Assembly (NCBI RefSeq): GCF_016801865.2
Contig: NC_068937.1
Coordinates: 68,923,930-68,987,929, forward strand
Reading direction: 5' to 3'
Source: Culex pipiens pallens
Taxonomy: Eukaryota; Arthropoda; Insecta; Diptera; Culicidae
DNA length: 64,000 bases
The stretch's first letter is position 1; every line of letters starts with the position of its first letter. The translations under genes and the position numbers were made by a program. The notes below the pieces were generated by a model. It was not told the DNA's origin and made no database searches. It saw only the letters and a list, made by a program, of their open reading frames with translations. Below are positions 44,242-55,012 of the stretch, piece by piece.

Positions 44242-44319
44242 GGTGAAGATACCAAATTAGGTCAAATAAGTTCTAACATGCATTTGCAACAGCTAGATGC
44301 GTCTGCAGCGTAGACGCGT

Positions 44320-44516
44320 GCAGGAAGTAATCGGCGGCGACTTTTCCTTGGCCAGTGCGAACGCGTCCCGTACGAGCTTGGCACTGTCTCCGATGAACAT
44401 TTGCACCAGCTGCGGGCCGGCCAACTTCAGGAAGGTCGATTTTGTTTGCGTATTCCCTTCGGCGGATGAATTTCCAGGTTCTTGAACGTGTACTTTGCGT
44501 CATCGGCTGCACGACG
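44320..44516 (-). pseudogene. proteasome ATPase Rpt5 (PSMC3) pseudogene, downstream part
   Basis: The minus strand encodes KYTFKNLEIHPPKG and, in a shifted frame, LKLAGPQLVQMFIGDSAKLV followed by RDAFALAKEK. These are segments of the AAA+ domain of the 26S proteasome regulatory subunit 6A. The Walker A region (GPPGTGKT) expected between them is missing, and the frame shifts, so this copy cannot make an ATPase. The upstream part of the same pseudogene is at 47849-48156, separated by an inserted element. Confidence 0.85.
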
Positions 44517-45070
44517 CCCGAGCATGGGTAAATAACAAGGGAAATGCGTAATAATACCTTTCTCTGGTATCAATACCAAATTTTGGTATTCCTGGACCCT
44601 TTGAAATTTGTCTTAAGGATTATGCAAGAGCAAAATGTGCTATCATACCAATTAAAGGTATTGTTTTGATATTGCAAAATTGCAGAATTTGTCAATGGTC
44701 GAACACCACATATTGGTATTATTTTGGTATTAAAGTGTTTTATCAAATTCCTCTGAAACTATGGGAAAATTTTGACCAATTTTGACAAAATAATTAATTT
44801 TGCACTAAAATGATGTCTCAAAGCGAATGCTTTCATTGAAAACCGGAAATTTCAAACTTGATTTTAAACATTTTTGATATACCCCCTAAAGAAATGACTT
44901 GAAATTTTGGAAAATTTTCTAAGTCAGGATGGCACATTTTGGTATTATTTTGGTATTAAAGTGTTTTATCAAATTCCTCTGAAACTATGGGAAAATTTTG
45001 ACCAATTTTGACAAAATAATTAATTTTGCACTAAAATGATGTCTCAAAGCGAATGCTTTCATTGAAAACC

Positions 45071-46905
45071 ATCGGGACTGGCAACACCAGCCAGCAACAG
45101 TCAAGTGTTCGGAGCTCTTCAAACTTTTCGATTTTTTCGCCGTAATTTACCGTGATTATCCGCGAGTTTGCTGCTCCAGCATGCCAAGGGCCGGCCGTGG
45201 CCGTGGCAGTTCGAGTGCGGCCTCGAAAAACCCGCGAAGCTCATCTACCGGCAGAGTGCAGAAAGGTAAACACACCAACGCCGCATCGACCGCCATCGCG
45301 CACGGGAGCGTGCCCAGTGACGTCACCGATCCATCGTTTTTACACGTGTCATACCGTCCACGTGAGTCCCCAGTACGGACGAGACAATCGACCCGGGCAT
45401 CCGGAAGCACTTCCGGCCAGCAGCAGCAGCAGCAGCAGTCCACCAGCACTACGACAACAACCACTTCCAACGTTCCCACCAGCAACGAATTTGAGATGCT
45501 GAGTGGAGAAGAAAACAACACCGCCAGTGACAGCAGCAGTGCTAGCGACGACGATGACGATGATGAACTTGCGCGCAAGCAAGGAAAGCAGAAAAAGTGT
45601 AACTCTCCGAAGGAACGACGACCACCTCCAATTTTTGTTTTGGAAACGTTGGCAGACGATATTGACGAGTTGCTTGAGGGACTCCAATATTGTCTGAAAA
45701 TTAGTAAAACTTCATTGCAAGTTATTACGCACAATAAACAGAATTTCGACCTGGTGGTGAAGAAGTTGAAGTTGCGAAACTTCAAATTCTTCACATTTGA
45801 TCCTGCAGAGAAGGTCCCAGTGAAGATCGTCCTTCAGGGATATCCGGACCGCCCGATCTCCGACCTGGAAGAACACCTGTCGGGCATCAAGGTTAAGCCT
45901 CGAGAGGTTAAGGTGCTCTCGAAATCGACAACGGTCACAGGTACGTACACATTGTACCTCCTGTACTTCGATCGTGGGTCCGTCAAAATACAGGACCTTC
46001 GGCGGATCAAAGCACTGGACGGCTTCTTCGTGACGTGGCGATTCTACACGAAGAATCCGACCGACGCAGCGCAATGCCACCGCTGTCAAAAATTCGGACA
46101 CGGTTCAAGAAACTGTAACCTTCCGCCCCGGTGCGTAAAGTGCGGTGAGACCCACTTCACCGAAAGGTGCAATCTTCCGCGGAAAGACCAGCTGGGGGAA
46201 AACGCCCAGCAGCACAAAGCGCGCGTCAAGTGCGCGAACTGTGGTGGAAACCACACGGCGAATTTCCGTGGCTGTGCCGCGCGGAAAAAGTACCTCGAGG
46301 AGCAGGACAAGAAGAAGAAAGCGCCAGCGTCCCGCCAGCCTCCGAAGACTTCGAGCTCGAACGCTGCAGCAGCTGGCGGCGGAGCGGTTCCATCAACCAA
46401 ACCAGCGTTCCCTCCCGGTTGGGGAGGTTCGTACGCTAGAGTAGCCGCTTCTGGCGACGGTACTCCCCCGGGACAAGCTGATGTTACCGGTGATGATCTC
46501 TTCACGCTTCCTGAGTTTTTCGCCCTTGCTGGTGAGATGCTCACGCGCTTTCGTGCCTGCCGAAACAAGGCAGAACAATTCCAAGCTCTCAGTGAGCTGA
46601 TGATGAAGTACATCTACAACGGATAAGCTGTCTTGTGCAGCGAAGTTTTTCGACGTCAACAGACAACACAAACTGTGATTTAGTTTTAAGCTTTTTCTAT
46701 TTCTATCCTTTTCCTTAGCAAATCTCGAAGGTTTTTTTTTTAATTTTTCCTTCTCTTGCCAAATCCATTGTTAGAATATCCAATTACATCTAAATGAATT
46801 ATAGTGTAAACCATAGTTGAAAGGAACTCCAAAACTCTATTAGGTTATAAGAAACACAAAATTGTAAATTGATTATTTACTAATAAACACTAATTGAATT
46901 GAAAA
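45071..46905 (+). mobile_element. ORF1-only (HAL1-like) Jockey-type LINE
   Basis: A 13-bp duplication, TTCATTGAAAACC (45058-45070 and 46906-46918), flanks a unit with a 5' UTR, one intact zinc-knuckle ORF1 and a roughly 280-bp 3' UTR ending in ATTGAA-type sequence. There is no ORF2 and no EN or RT remnant. An insertion with both ends and a duplication but only ORF1 parallels the mammalian HAL1 (half-a-LINE) idea. Mobilisation would need a partner's ORF2. Confidence 0.8.
45181..46626 (+). CDS. stand-alone Gag-like ORF1 with three zinc knuckles
   Basis: This intact 481-aa protein starts at the ATG at 45181. It has a Ser/Arg/Gly-rich N-terminus, a polyglutamine-polythreonine stretch (80-95), an acidic Asp run (123-128) and a PRE/C2HC-type domain (about 150-290). 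The zinc knuckles are CHRCQKFGHGSRNC (299-312), CVKCGETHFTERC (318-330) and CANCGGNHTANFRGC (351-365). The C-terminal region has an Ala-rich linker and a helical tail. It resembles Jockey ORF1 proteins. It is likely an RNA-binding element protein rather than a host gene, given the flanking target duplication, but domestication cannot be excluded. Confidence 0.88.
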   Translation: MPRAGRGRGSSSAASKNPRSSSTGRVQKGKHTNAASTAIAHGSVPSDVTDPSFLHVSYRPRESPVRTRQSTRASGSTSGQQQQQQQSTSTTTTTTSNVPTSNEFEMLSGEENNTASDSSSASDDDDDDELARKQGKQKKCNSPKERRPPPIFVLETLADDIDELLEGLQYCLKISKTSLQVITHNKQNFDLVVKKLKLRNFKFFTFDPAEKVPVKIVLQGYPDRPISDLEEHLSGIKVKPREVKVLSKSTTVTGTYTLYLLYFDRGSVKIQDLRRIKALDGFFVTWRFYTKNPTDAAQCHRCQKFGHGSRNCNLPPRCVKCGETHFTERCNLPRKDQLGENAQQHKARVKCANCGGNHTANFRGCAARKKYLEEQDKKKKAPASRQPPKTSSSNAAAAGGGAVPSTKPAFPPGWGGSYARVAASGDGTPPGQADVTGDDLFTLPEFFALAGEMLTRFRACRNKAEQFQALSELMMKYIYNG

Positions 46906-47848
46906 TTCATTGAAAACCGGAAATTTCGAACTTGATTTTAAACATTTTTGATATACCCCCTACAGAAATGACTTGAAATTGTGGAAAATTTTCTAAGTCA
47001 GGATGGCACATTTTGGTATTATTTTGATATTAAAGTGTTTTATCAAATTCCTCTAAAACTATGGGATTTTTTTTACCAATTTGGACAAGATAATAAATTT
47101 TGCGCTAAAATGACTTGAAAAAAAAAACCAAATACTTTGAAAAACGAGTCAATTGAAAGATTATTGAATTTTGGTGAATTTCAATCCAGTTTTATTTTAA
47201 TAACACTTATTTTTCAATCTTGTTATTTTACAGAATCTTCAAGAACTTCATGCACAGGCCGTTCATCAATGACAAATGCATTCGGTGTGGTGAAGAATAT
47301 CACTAAGAACAACATGGAATCATCAGAGAAGTAGATTTGGCTGTTGCATATGGATTATTTCCGTTTTTTCACTAACTGCAACTGCTGCACTAAAAATGGT
47401 ATGAAAATACCAAATTTAGGTATTACTTGTGCAAATATCAGCGACCAAAATGTGATCTTGGTTGCCCAGTAATAGATGGTAAAATACCATCAAATCATAT
47501 CAAAATCATGTATGTGGAAGACCACAGGAATACCAAAATATGATTTTCCAAGGACGCGGGAATACCTAAAAATAAAACCATGGCAATACCAAGTTTTGGT
47601 ATTCAAGCAATGTTCAAAAATCCAGAAGACCTCAACTTGGTATTGAAATGGTTTTATTTTGAGGTATTATTTTACCCTTGGAATAACATGGTTTGGTATT
47701 GTTGTGCCCTTCCACATACTAGACTTTGGTATGATTTCATGGTATTTTACCATCTATTACTGGGCAACCAAGGGCACATTTTGGTCGCTGTTATTTGCTC
47801 AAGTAATACCAAAATTTGGTATTCCCGTGTTATTTACCCCTGCTCGGG

Positions 47849-48156
47849 CGGCCTCAATCAGTTCCTGGATTTGCTTGTCCAACCGGCCAATGTCCTTGTA
47901 CAGCTCGGTGGTCCGTTCGTCCACCTCAATCGCCTTGACGCACGCTTTATACTCAGCCGGAATCGCCCGTTTTTAGCTTCTCCGGATCAACCAGGCCTAT
48001 CACGGGCAAAAAGTGCGTCTGCCGCGTTGAAGTCTTGATGACGGCGCGCTTGCCCTTCCGCTGGGAGTCCAGCACCACCACCGCCGCCTCGTATTCCTCC
48101 GTCTCCTGCGGGTCCACAACCAGCAGCTCGATCGACTTGTCCTCCAGGGTTACCAT
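47849..48156 (-). pseudogene. proteasome ATPase Rpt5 (PSMC3) pseudogene, upstream part
   Basis: The minus strand opens with an ATG and reads MVTLEDKSIELLVVDPQE, then AVVVLDSQRKGKRAVIKTST and FLPVIGLVDPEKLK. Further on come PAEYKACVKAIEVDE and DKQIQELIEA. These match the N-terminal OB region of the 26S proteasome subunit 6A in order. A large in-frame deletion removes the N-terminal coiled coil after EDKS, and another change follows EKLK. No introns are apparent, suggesting a retrocopy. It is interrupted exactly at ELIEA by the element at 44517-47848. Confidence 0.87.
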
Positions 48157-48573
48157 CTCGCTTGCTGGCTAGCCTTACTGAGTCCGGAACACGCACTTAT
48201 TTCAACACAAAACAATGGAAAATCCGGCTTTACTACGACGAAGCTGCTGACCCTAGAAATTGCCGGATGATAATAGAGCGCCAGCGAATCTCCCGGCCGG
48301 GAAATGCAACTGAATCTCAGCTGCATGGGAACTAACGTAGCTTCAACTCCGTCCCGATTACTCCCCGGAATTCTAACCCAGCCTTGCGACCCAAAAAAAT
48401 TGGCCGGAGAACAGTAAGGGCATCTCCACCGCAGGGACCTAATTGCGTTGCAAAGCTAATTTGGCACCCGCGTCAAGCCCACCGCGGTACTTGTGCGAGA
48501 GCTAATTTAGGATCGAGTTCATCCGTGTTCATCCGAATCTAAACAAAACTCAGGTTAGCTCCGGGATCTACCG
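48157..48573. other. unassigned spacer
   Basis: I see no gene. The sequence is GC-balanced with several CCGG-rich words and may contain old element fragments, but no boundaries could be supported. Confidence 0.4.
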
Positions 48574-51361
48574 CCCTGACTGAAAAGTTCGTCGGACGTC
48601 CGTCGTTTGTCGTCCGTGCAATCGTACGACGTTGCACGACAATGTCGTGCGACTTTCGCGCGAATGTCATACGTTTTTGCACCAAAATGTCGTATTTGTC
48701 GTGCGATCGATGATCGAAATTGTACGACATTGTCGTACGACATTCGACCGACGTCGCACGGTTTTGTTATTTAGGATGTCGTGCCTTTGTCGTGTGATGT
48801 CATTTTGGGTTTTTAGGTTATGTTGCAGTAAAAAATAGATATTTATTAAAATTTTTATTTATTTTTAGATTTATTTTTATTGTAAATTTCACTTTTTCAC
48901 TCGATTTAAAATACATTCATTAATTTTACTTGTGTGTCGCGATCTCCACGTAGTTTTTGGCGTTGTCTTCCAGTTGGTCTTTCAGCTCATCGCTCGGCAT
49001 CTTGGCCGGAAGTTTTTGGCGTTGTCTTCCGGGTCCGGAATTTGCCACCGGAGTACGGGACTACGTCGGTTTACGCACTTCCGGAGCAGATGTTTTTGCG
49101 GTCGTTACAGCTTCCGTTCAACAAACTGCGTGGGACAACACAAAGACGCTGGTTTGTTAGCAGGATCAGATTGGAAATTTTTTGGTTACCTGAAAAAAGA
49201 TAACGTCATTCGGCTGAATCATCATATCCAAATCAGAGTTTTGTTGTTGAAACAAAGGGAATCTCATGACAGATATTATACTCAAAAAATCTGTGAAAAT
49301 TCATAAAATAATTAATTGTGGAATATTCAAAAACTTAACTTTCAATGTAAAATTTTGAAAAAACAAAATTATAAATTTTTAAGAAAATAAAGATAAAAGA
49401 AAGTTTAAGACAACAAAAAATTCTAACATTTTAAATTTCAAAATAAAAATCAACATCAACGCATGGGTTTTCTCCAATGTTTTATGGAGAAAACCCATCT
49501 GGACCTGTTTAAATATTTTTGATTTTTTTTTAAATTTAAAGTGCATGTGTTTCTGAAGACCACAAAGTCCATGCTTTGAGGATGCTAAGAACTTAAACGA
49601 CTTTGAACAATTTTAAAATGTTCGGATGTTTAAATTAATCGTAAAAATTTAAAATTTCTGAATAATTAAAAAATGAAATTTAATCTTCGACATATTAAAA
49701 ATTTACAAATATCATGAGTTATAAGAATACACTCAAAACCCGATGGTTTGACACCAACTGTTGTCAAACGAAAGGGGTCACTTTTTAGTTTGACACCCAT
49801 TTTACAAACGAAAAAGTGATCAACCACCGGGGGCTGAGTGTAATACAATATAAAAATTTAAGAGATTAAAAATTGTAGAACCTAAGTATTTCAAAATTAT
49901 ATTTTTTTTTAATTTTTGAAATTTTGAATTTTAGAATTTTAGAATTTTAGAATTTTAGAATTTTAGAATTTTAGAATTTTAGAATTTTAGAATTTTAGAA
50001 TTTTAGAATTTTAGTATTTTAGAATTTTAGAATTTTAGAATTTTAGAATTTTAGAATTTTAGAATTTTAGAATTTTAGAATTTTAGAATTTTAGAATTTT
50101 AGAATTTTAGAATTTTAGAATTTTAGAATTTTAGAATTTTAGAATTTTAGAATTTTAGAATTTTAGAATTTTAGAATTTTAGAATTTTAGAATTTTAGAA
50201 TTTTAGAATTTTAGAATTTTAGAATTTTAGAATTTTAGAATTTTATATTTTTTTATATTGCTTTTACCTTTTTGTAATCTGCATTTTTTCAATTTGTTAT
50301 AACTTTAATATAAATATTTTTTTATTTAAAAAAATATTTCTGCAAACATTAAAAAAAATAGCTATTTTTTTTGTAATCTGCTTTGTTTTCAACCTTTTTT
50401 TTAATTAATTTTATTTTTTTCAGTAAAAAAAATATAAAAAATATAAAAAAATCTGTAAAATATTATTCAGGATGTTGGTAGTTTTTAAATTTTGAAACTC
50501 ATCATCGAGATAATCATGGCGGAGCACTTATGTTAGAGTTTTTTTTATTATACAATTCTGAAGTCCAATAATCAAAACACCCAATATTAGCCCTCATACT
50601 TTCCGTCTTCCAAGCTCACTCCCGATACTTTGAAATGCGCCTCTTCCATCATTTCAATGACTTGAAGCAACAGTTCTATTGATAAAAACTTCCGGTGGAT
50701 CAGAAACACCGCCACGAGATGATTATTCTGTACCCCTTTTTCTCTTACCTTGGGTAGAACTTTTGACACTCGATGTTTCATCCTCCTCCTCCTTTGGAAT
50801 GAACCATATCCTCCATAAGCTCGGTTCCTTCCGGTCCCGTCTTCCGCCACGAAGACCTGGCTCGCCGGATTCATGCGTCTCGTCCTCCTCCTCCACCGCC
50901 ACGAAGACCGAATTCTGAATATCTGGAGCATAAGAAACTATAATTTGGCCACTTTCCCACTCCGGCCGGAACTTTCCGACAGAAAAAGAAGCACAACTCT
51001 CGAGTTTTTTTGATTAGGTCCTATAAACATATGAAAGACAATAGCTTATTGGTCCTTTTCAAAAAAACTCTGGAACTTACCTATCAACCGGTCAAAATCC
51101 TTCCGAAGCCCAACATTAACAATAACTGGTTCGATTCGGTTGCAATCAAGTCCAAACAAGACCAGCTGAAGAGAACTGTCAAACTGTTTGCGTCGACGAA
51201 AATCGTGACGTCGAATTGAAGGAAAATCGATGGAAAAAAACAATGTCGGGCATGTCGAGTGTTTGTCGTACGTTTGTCGTCCTTTCGACCAATCGATATC
51301 GAAACGGTAAAATCAAAACCGCGCGACAGCTTGTACGACGTGCGACATTTTTCAAACAGGG
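48574..51361. mobile_element. 2.8-kb element with TGTCGTACGA-type subterminal repeats
   Basis: The left end CCCTGACTGAAAAG and the inverted right end CCCTGTTTGAAAAA are imperfect TIRs. Next to both lie dense repeats of GTCGTACGAC/TGTCGTGCGA-type words (48600-48790 and 51245-51350). The interior holds an 8-bp minisatellite and coding-looking fragments at 48932-49160, 50587-50931 and 51010-51219 that I cannot identify. No target duplication is evident, so the boundaries rest on the inverted ends alone. Confidence 0.55.
49926..50244. repeat. (AGAATTTT)n minisatellite
   Basis: About 40 nearly perfect copies of an 8-bp unit run for roughly 320 bp, with one visible variant (AGTATTTT near 50010). 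Confidence 0.96.
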
Positions 51362-51699
51362 TTAAAGTAAAACCTATACCGAGGGGGATGTCACTTCCGC
51401 GCTAACCGAGCGATAAAGCTTCCTTTTCAAACCTTTGCAGCGTTCACTTTCACCTTTCCGCTTTAACATGCTTTAACGCGCGTTAACCGCGATAACTTGC
51501 TTTTTGGCTTGCCTTTTTTTTGCGTTCTCGCATCACACTGCTCGATTTTTTTGACAGCGAGAACTGTCAAGAGCAAATGACAGTTCTCGTTGTCAAATCA
51601 GTCGAGCAGTTTGTTTTGCTAGATTTTTCTCCGTCACCGGACGGATGGTGGTCAAAAAACGGTGGCGCTCTAGGAGGAAACAAGATTCTCGCCGCGTTG

Positions 51700-52260
51700 T
51701 GCTGATGCAACTTCCGAACGGAACATTAATGAAAACGGGCGTGTTCCGGGGCCGGTGTTGGCTGCGAAGAGCCTGCTAACGGAGCTGTACCACGATGAAC
51801 CTGCGGAGGGCAAAACCGGTGGGGACAGATCAGCCGTCGGAACCGTTTCCTGCGCCTTCGAAGGGTTCCTGTTCCAGCGATTCGAGACGGGTCGGTCTTT
51901 CGTCGATTTCATGGTGGAGGAATCGAAAGGTCGCGCGACACTCTGAAGGAACAGAGCAGAAGATTGGCAACCTGGAAGTGGCCATTAAGATCCTTGAGCT
52001 GGCTGGTGAGAATCAGGGCGAAGCGTTCGAACATCGGCATGATTGATGCGACTGGCTGTGGACAACAATAACGATGCATACGGGCAACGCGGCCAGCTCG
52101 GAGGACAGCATCGACTGCAGACGGCACAGGCTCCCATTGTTCCGGAGACCGTCGCAGTTGCGCCCAACAGCGGCGGTGGATCCCGCTTGAGCTTTTTGGT
52201 CAAGGACTCGGCCACGCTGTTTAACATGCCGGACGCGGCCGACAAGGGGTAAAACGAAGA
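51700..52260 (+). pseudogene. unidentified coding-like fragment inside the Pack-type element
   Basis: Several overlapping plus-strand frames show coding-like composition, for example IGNLEVAIKILELAGENQGE from about 51963. The frames are broken, and I recognise no domain. It may be a third captured gene. Confidence 0.3.
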
Positions 52261-52467
52261 TCTACCTGTACAACCTGAAATGCTGATGAAGACGTGTGGG
52301 TGCTCATATTCAGCCCAGATGTTAGTTATATATGTCCGAACAACCCCTGAAAAATCGCTCTTAATTATTGTGTTAATGCATAAATAAATTCTAAGCTAAA
52401 GTAAAATAAACAGCATCAACAGAAAAAACAGGATTTTATTCAATTATTTGTACAAAATCATACCGAA

Positions 52468-52836
52468 CTAAGGAGAGAGTGAGTGGTTCAGGTGCGGGGG
52501 AATCAGGTGAGCTTTGCGCCAGTGGGTCATCTTCTTGCGCATAAGGATGAACCAATCGTAACCGGTCAATTCACTGCGCGGAACGGTTTCTTCTTGGTTT
52601 CTTCGATTGGCGATAAGGAGGGCAGGAAAGGTCCAGCATGGAGATGCTGCTCTGATGAACAACGCCATCACTTCGCTGTTGATCTTCCACGGAATGCTGC
52701 CCAGCTGGTTAAGTGTGTCCTTGGCGGCCGACGCACTCTCTGATGCAGCGAGAATATATCTAGTGTTCTGTTCTGGCCCAGTGTTCAACAACAACAAACG
52801 TCTAAAATAAAAATATTTAAAAAAAACTGTATGCAC
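52468..52836 (-). pseudogene. mitochondrial RNA polymerase (POLRMT) fragment
   Basis: The minus-strand frame contains LNQLGSIPWKIN and, further on, RKKMTHWRK and PPHLNH. This order resembles the single-subunit mitochondrial RNA polymerase, where a short motif with a conserved LNxLG start precedes the catalytic fingers and a PPHLNH segment. The intervening sequence is much shorter than in the real enzyme and the frame is isolated, so this is a rearranged fragment without activity. Identification is from memory of the family. Confidence 0.6.
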
Positions 52837-53349
52837 TTTCGATCGAAATGCTCGTTCAGATGAACAGGCTTACCTTTTACTTTTCCACACCGCATACCAC
52901 GTCGGCTCTTCCCGGATGAGTTGCTGCTTAGCTTTTCCAGATTCTCGTCAGCGGCCGACAGAAGCACCTTAAATTTTAGATTCTCCAGCTGCAGCGCGCC
53001 GGACTGTTTTGCTACGAGTCGCACTAAAATGCCAATGCCTAGCAGGATGTCGATTGAGCGCTGACTCCGGAATGTTCGATATAATCTATCCAACAAATTA
53101 AAAAAAAAAAAACTTAAACTCGCCGGATAAAAAAAACTTACCCATGAACTTTTTCTCCTCCTCGAATTCCACCGAAATCTCCTCCAAATTCCTTCGCTTA
53201 CCACTTTGGGGCGAAGTTTCTGTTGGGCAGCAACTTGCCTCCTTGCGAGATATTCCGGCACCGTGTCCTGCAGATGTTGGAACGGGCGATCACATCGATG
53301 CAAACTTTCGAACAGATCGCAACGACCGAGACGAGCCTGGTCCTGGTTA

Positions 53350-53905
53350 TCACCTTGTCCTTCATCTTCTCCTTCTCGGCGACCTCCAGCTCGGCAATCT
53401 TCACCATCGAGTCCTTGATCTTGTCCGTGTCCATCGGCGTGTTGGCGATCAAGATCTTTGCGTTCATGATGCGTTTAGGCTTGTGCACAACGGTCTTCTT
53501 GTCCAACAGGAAACCCTTGTCCAGGAACGAATCCTCCAAGCAACAGCCGGCAAATAGTTTCGGCGCCTGCTTGGCCGCACTCGTTTGAGGGTGAAATTTT
53601 TGCTCCAGCAACTTTTCCGCCTCGCTCAGCATTGCAGCAACTCTGACACCACCACCGTCACGGAAGTCATTCCATCGCCAACCTCGTCGTCCTGGAAGCG
53701 ACTCATGTCCACGCCGACCGCCTTCAAAATCGTCGCCCCGTCGTTGGTGACCTCAACCTGGCCGGCGCTACGGCCGTGCGCAATCAGAATCTTGTCCATT
53801 CCCTCCGGGCCGAGTGTGCTCTTTACCAGATTGCCGATCGCGATGGCCCCCACAAACGAGGACAGCCGGGCGATCACCCCGGAGCAAACTTTTCCGGTCG
53901 TTGAC
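53350..53905 (-). pseudogene. chaperonin CCT subunit beta (CCT2) pseudogene
   Basis: The minus strand encodes ARLSSFVGAIAIGNLVKSTL, GPEGMDKIL, EVTNDGATILKAVGVDMSRF and QDDEVGDGMTSVTV. In a shifted frame it continues with FLLDKK, NAKILIANTPMDTDKIK and VAEKEKMKDK. These are landmark segments of the beta subunit of the cytosolic chaperonin TRiC. Small deletions (after GVD and after DKIK) and frame changes show it is non-functional. The large middle and C-terminal parts are missing. It lies inside the TIR-bounded element at 51380-54209. Confidence 0.85.
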
Positions 53906-54222
53906 AAAAAATCGCAATTTTTGCTTTGTTTTTTTCTTTCTGTCAAAACTGCTTGAAAAAAACCAAAACAAATACCGAGTTGCCAAACATGACCAAAAAC
54001 TGCTCGACGGCAAGGTTGCAAGATAGATTTCCCTGGTTCAAAAGTCGAGCAGACGCTGGTCGCTTTAACTCGCTTTAACGCGCGTTAACTTGCGATAACT
54101 TGCTTTAGGGTGGCGTTATGTGAAAACTCGGCACGATGAGTAGCGTTGATGCTTTTCGAGCTCGTTTTTGTGCGTTTTAGTGTGTTATCGCGGAGTGACG
54201 TCCCCCTCGACCTATACCTATC

Positions 54223-54313
54223 CCCACTGAGAATTTTGGCTCGAGCCTCGACTCGATTCAGGCTCGATTTCGAGCCAGATCGACTCGAGGCTCGAGCCAA
54301 AATTCTCAGTGGG
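54223..54313. mobile_element. 91-bp hairpin miniature element, copy 1
   Basis: A nearly perfect palindrome begins CCCACTGAGAATTTTGGCTC and ends with its inverse, with TCGAGCC-rich arms and a short centre. A related copy lies at 60941-61021. Comparison with the empty-site-like sequence at 56013-56030 suggests a TC dinucleotide duplication. Confidence 0.75.
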
Positions 54314-55012
54314 TCTTTAGTAAGAAAGACAAAAAGTAAATCGTTCTAAAAATTGATCGGGATTGCCGATCGATGTCGAATTTGTTTCAGATGCTCACTC
54401 ATGGTCTGTACTATGAATGTAGCAAGAAATTTTGAATAAAATCAGAAATGAACAATGTTGGCGAAGGTCTTTTACCTTTTTTTAGGGATTTTTTTTCTTA
54501 TGGTAGGTCAATCAAACGGCTCTAACTCCAGAACCATATTATGAATCTGGATGAAAATTTGGGAGGTTGTAGGGCTCAAAAAATGCAATTTTTGAGATAA
54601 ATAAAAGATATGAAAATGAAAAAATTTGACCATATTTTCATTTGAAAACTGTGTATTTTGTTGAAAAGTCTGGCCGCATCCGAAAACAAATGGATATTTC
54701 GAAATTTGCGCGGCAACTCGCCCAGGTTCAGCACACTAGCTTTCGTCTGCATTTAGAAGAATCGAAATCGGATATAGAACGGCGCGACACAAAATTTAGC
54801 AAAATTTTACCACATACGAACATCACTCGACCTCCACGGAATTTATTTTCTCAAAATTCTAGGGGCTGGAGATAGACGAGTTCTGTCAAGGTGAATCGAT
54901 AGAGCGTAGAAAATCGATGCAGTGTGATTTTTTGACGATTTTTCCGATTAAAACTCATGCTGAATCGACATATTTACGAAGATGGAAATGACGTCCTGGC
55001 TTAAAGTAAAAC
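54314..55012. other. non-coding repeat-like spacer
   Basis: No gene is recognised. The motif CTTTAGTAAGAAAGACAAAAAG at the left recurs at 56028-56049, showing that 54314-56050 contains interspersed-repeat sequence. Confidence 0.4.

Larger units (their letters stand above)
44715..47110. repeat. 226-bp tandem repeat inside the GGTATT element
   Basis: The anchor GGTATTATTTTGGTATTAAA recurs at 44715 and 44941, and as a variant at 47015. The first step is 226 bp; the second is also 226 bp after subtracting the 1848 bp of the LINE and its duplication. Two full units and part of a third are present. Confidence 0.88.
44517..47848. mobile_element. GGTATT-rich inverted-repeat element with CG duplication
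   Basis: The termini are CCCGAGCATGGGTAAATAAC and, inverted, CCCGAGCAGGGGTAAATAAC. CG flanks both ends (44515-44516 and 47849-47850), and the two Rpt5 fragments abut it. Many GGTATT/AATACC motifs lie near both ends. A 226-bp direct repeat occupies the middle and hosts an ORF1-only LINE. Without that LINE the element is about 1.5 kb. No transposase is seen. The CCC start and CG duplication recall the element at 2472-3571. Confidence 0.82.
51380..54209. mobile_element. Pack-type DNA element enclosing host-gene fragments
   Basis: The termini are CGAGGGGGATGTCACTTCC and, inverted, CGAGGGGGACGTCACTCC. They are flanked by an 8-bp duplication, ACCTATAC (51372-51379 and 54210-54217). Inner arm blocks (CGCGTTAAC, GCGATAACTTGCTTT) are shared between the ends, with some in the same orientation. 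Between them lie minus-strand fragments of CCT2 and of mitochondrial RNA polymerase, plus unidentified coding-like sequence. No transposase is seen. The 8-bp duplication allows hAT or P superfamilies. Capture of host fragments is inferred from their position between the TIRs. Confidence 0.78.

Noticed and set aside
45156..45794. 212-codon minus-strand frame
   Set aside because: It is antisense to the zinc-knuckle ORF1 and mirrors its low-complexity Gln/Ser/Asp region.
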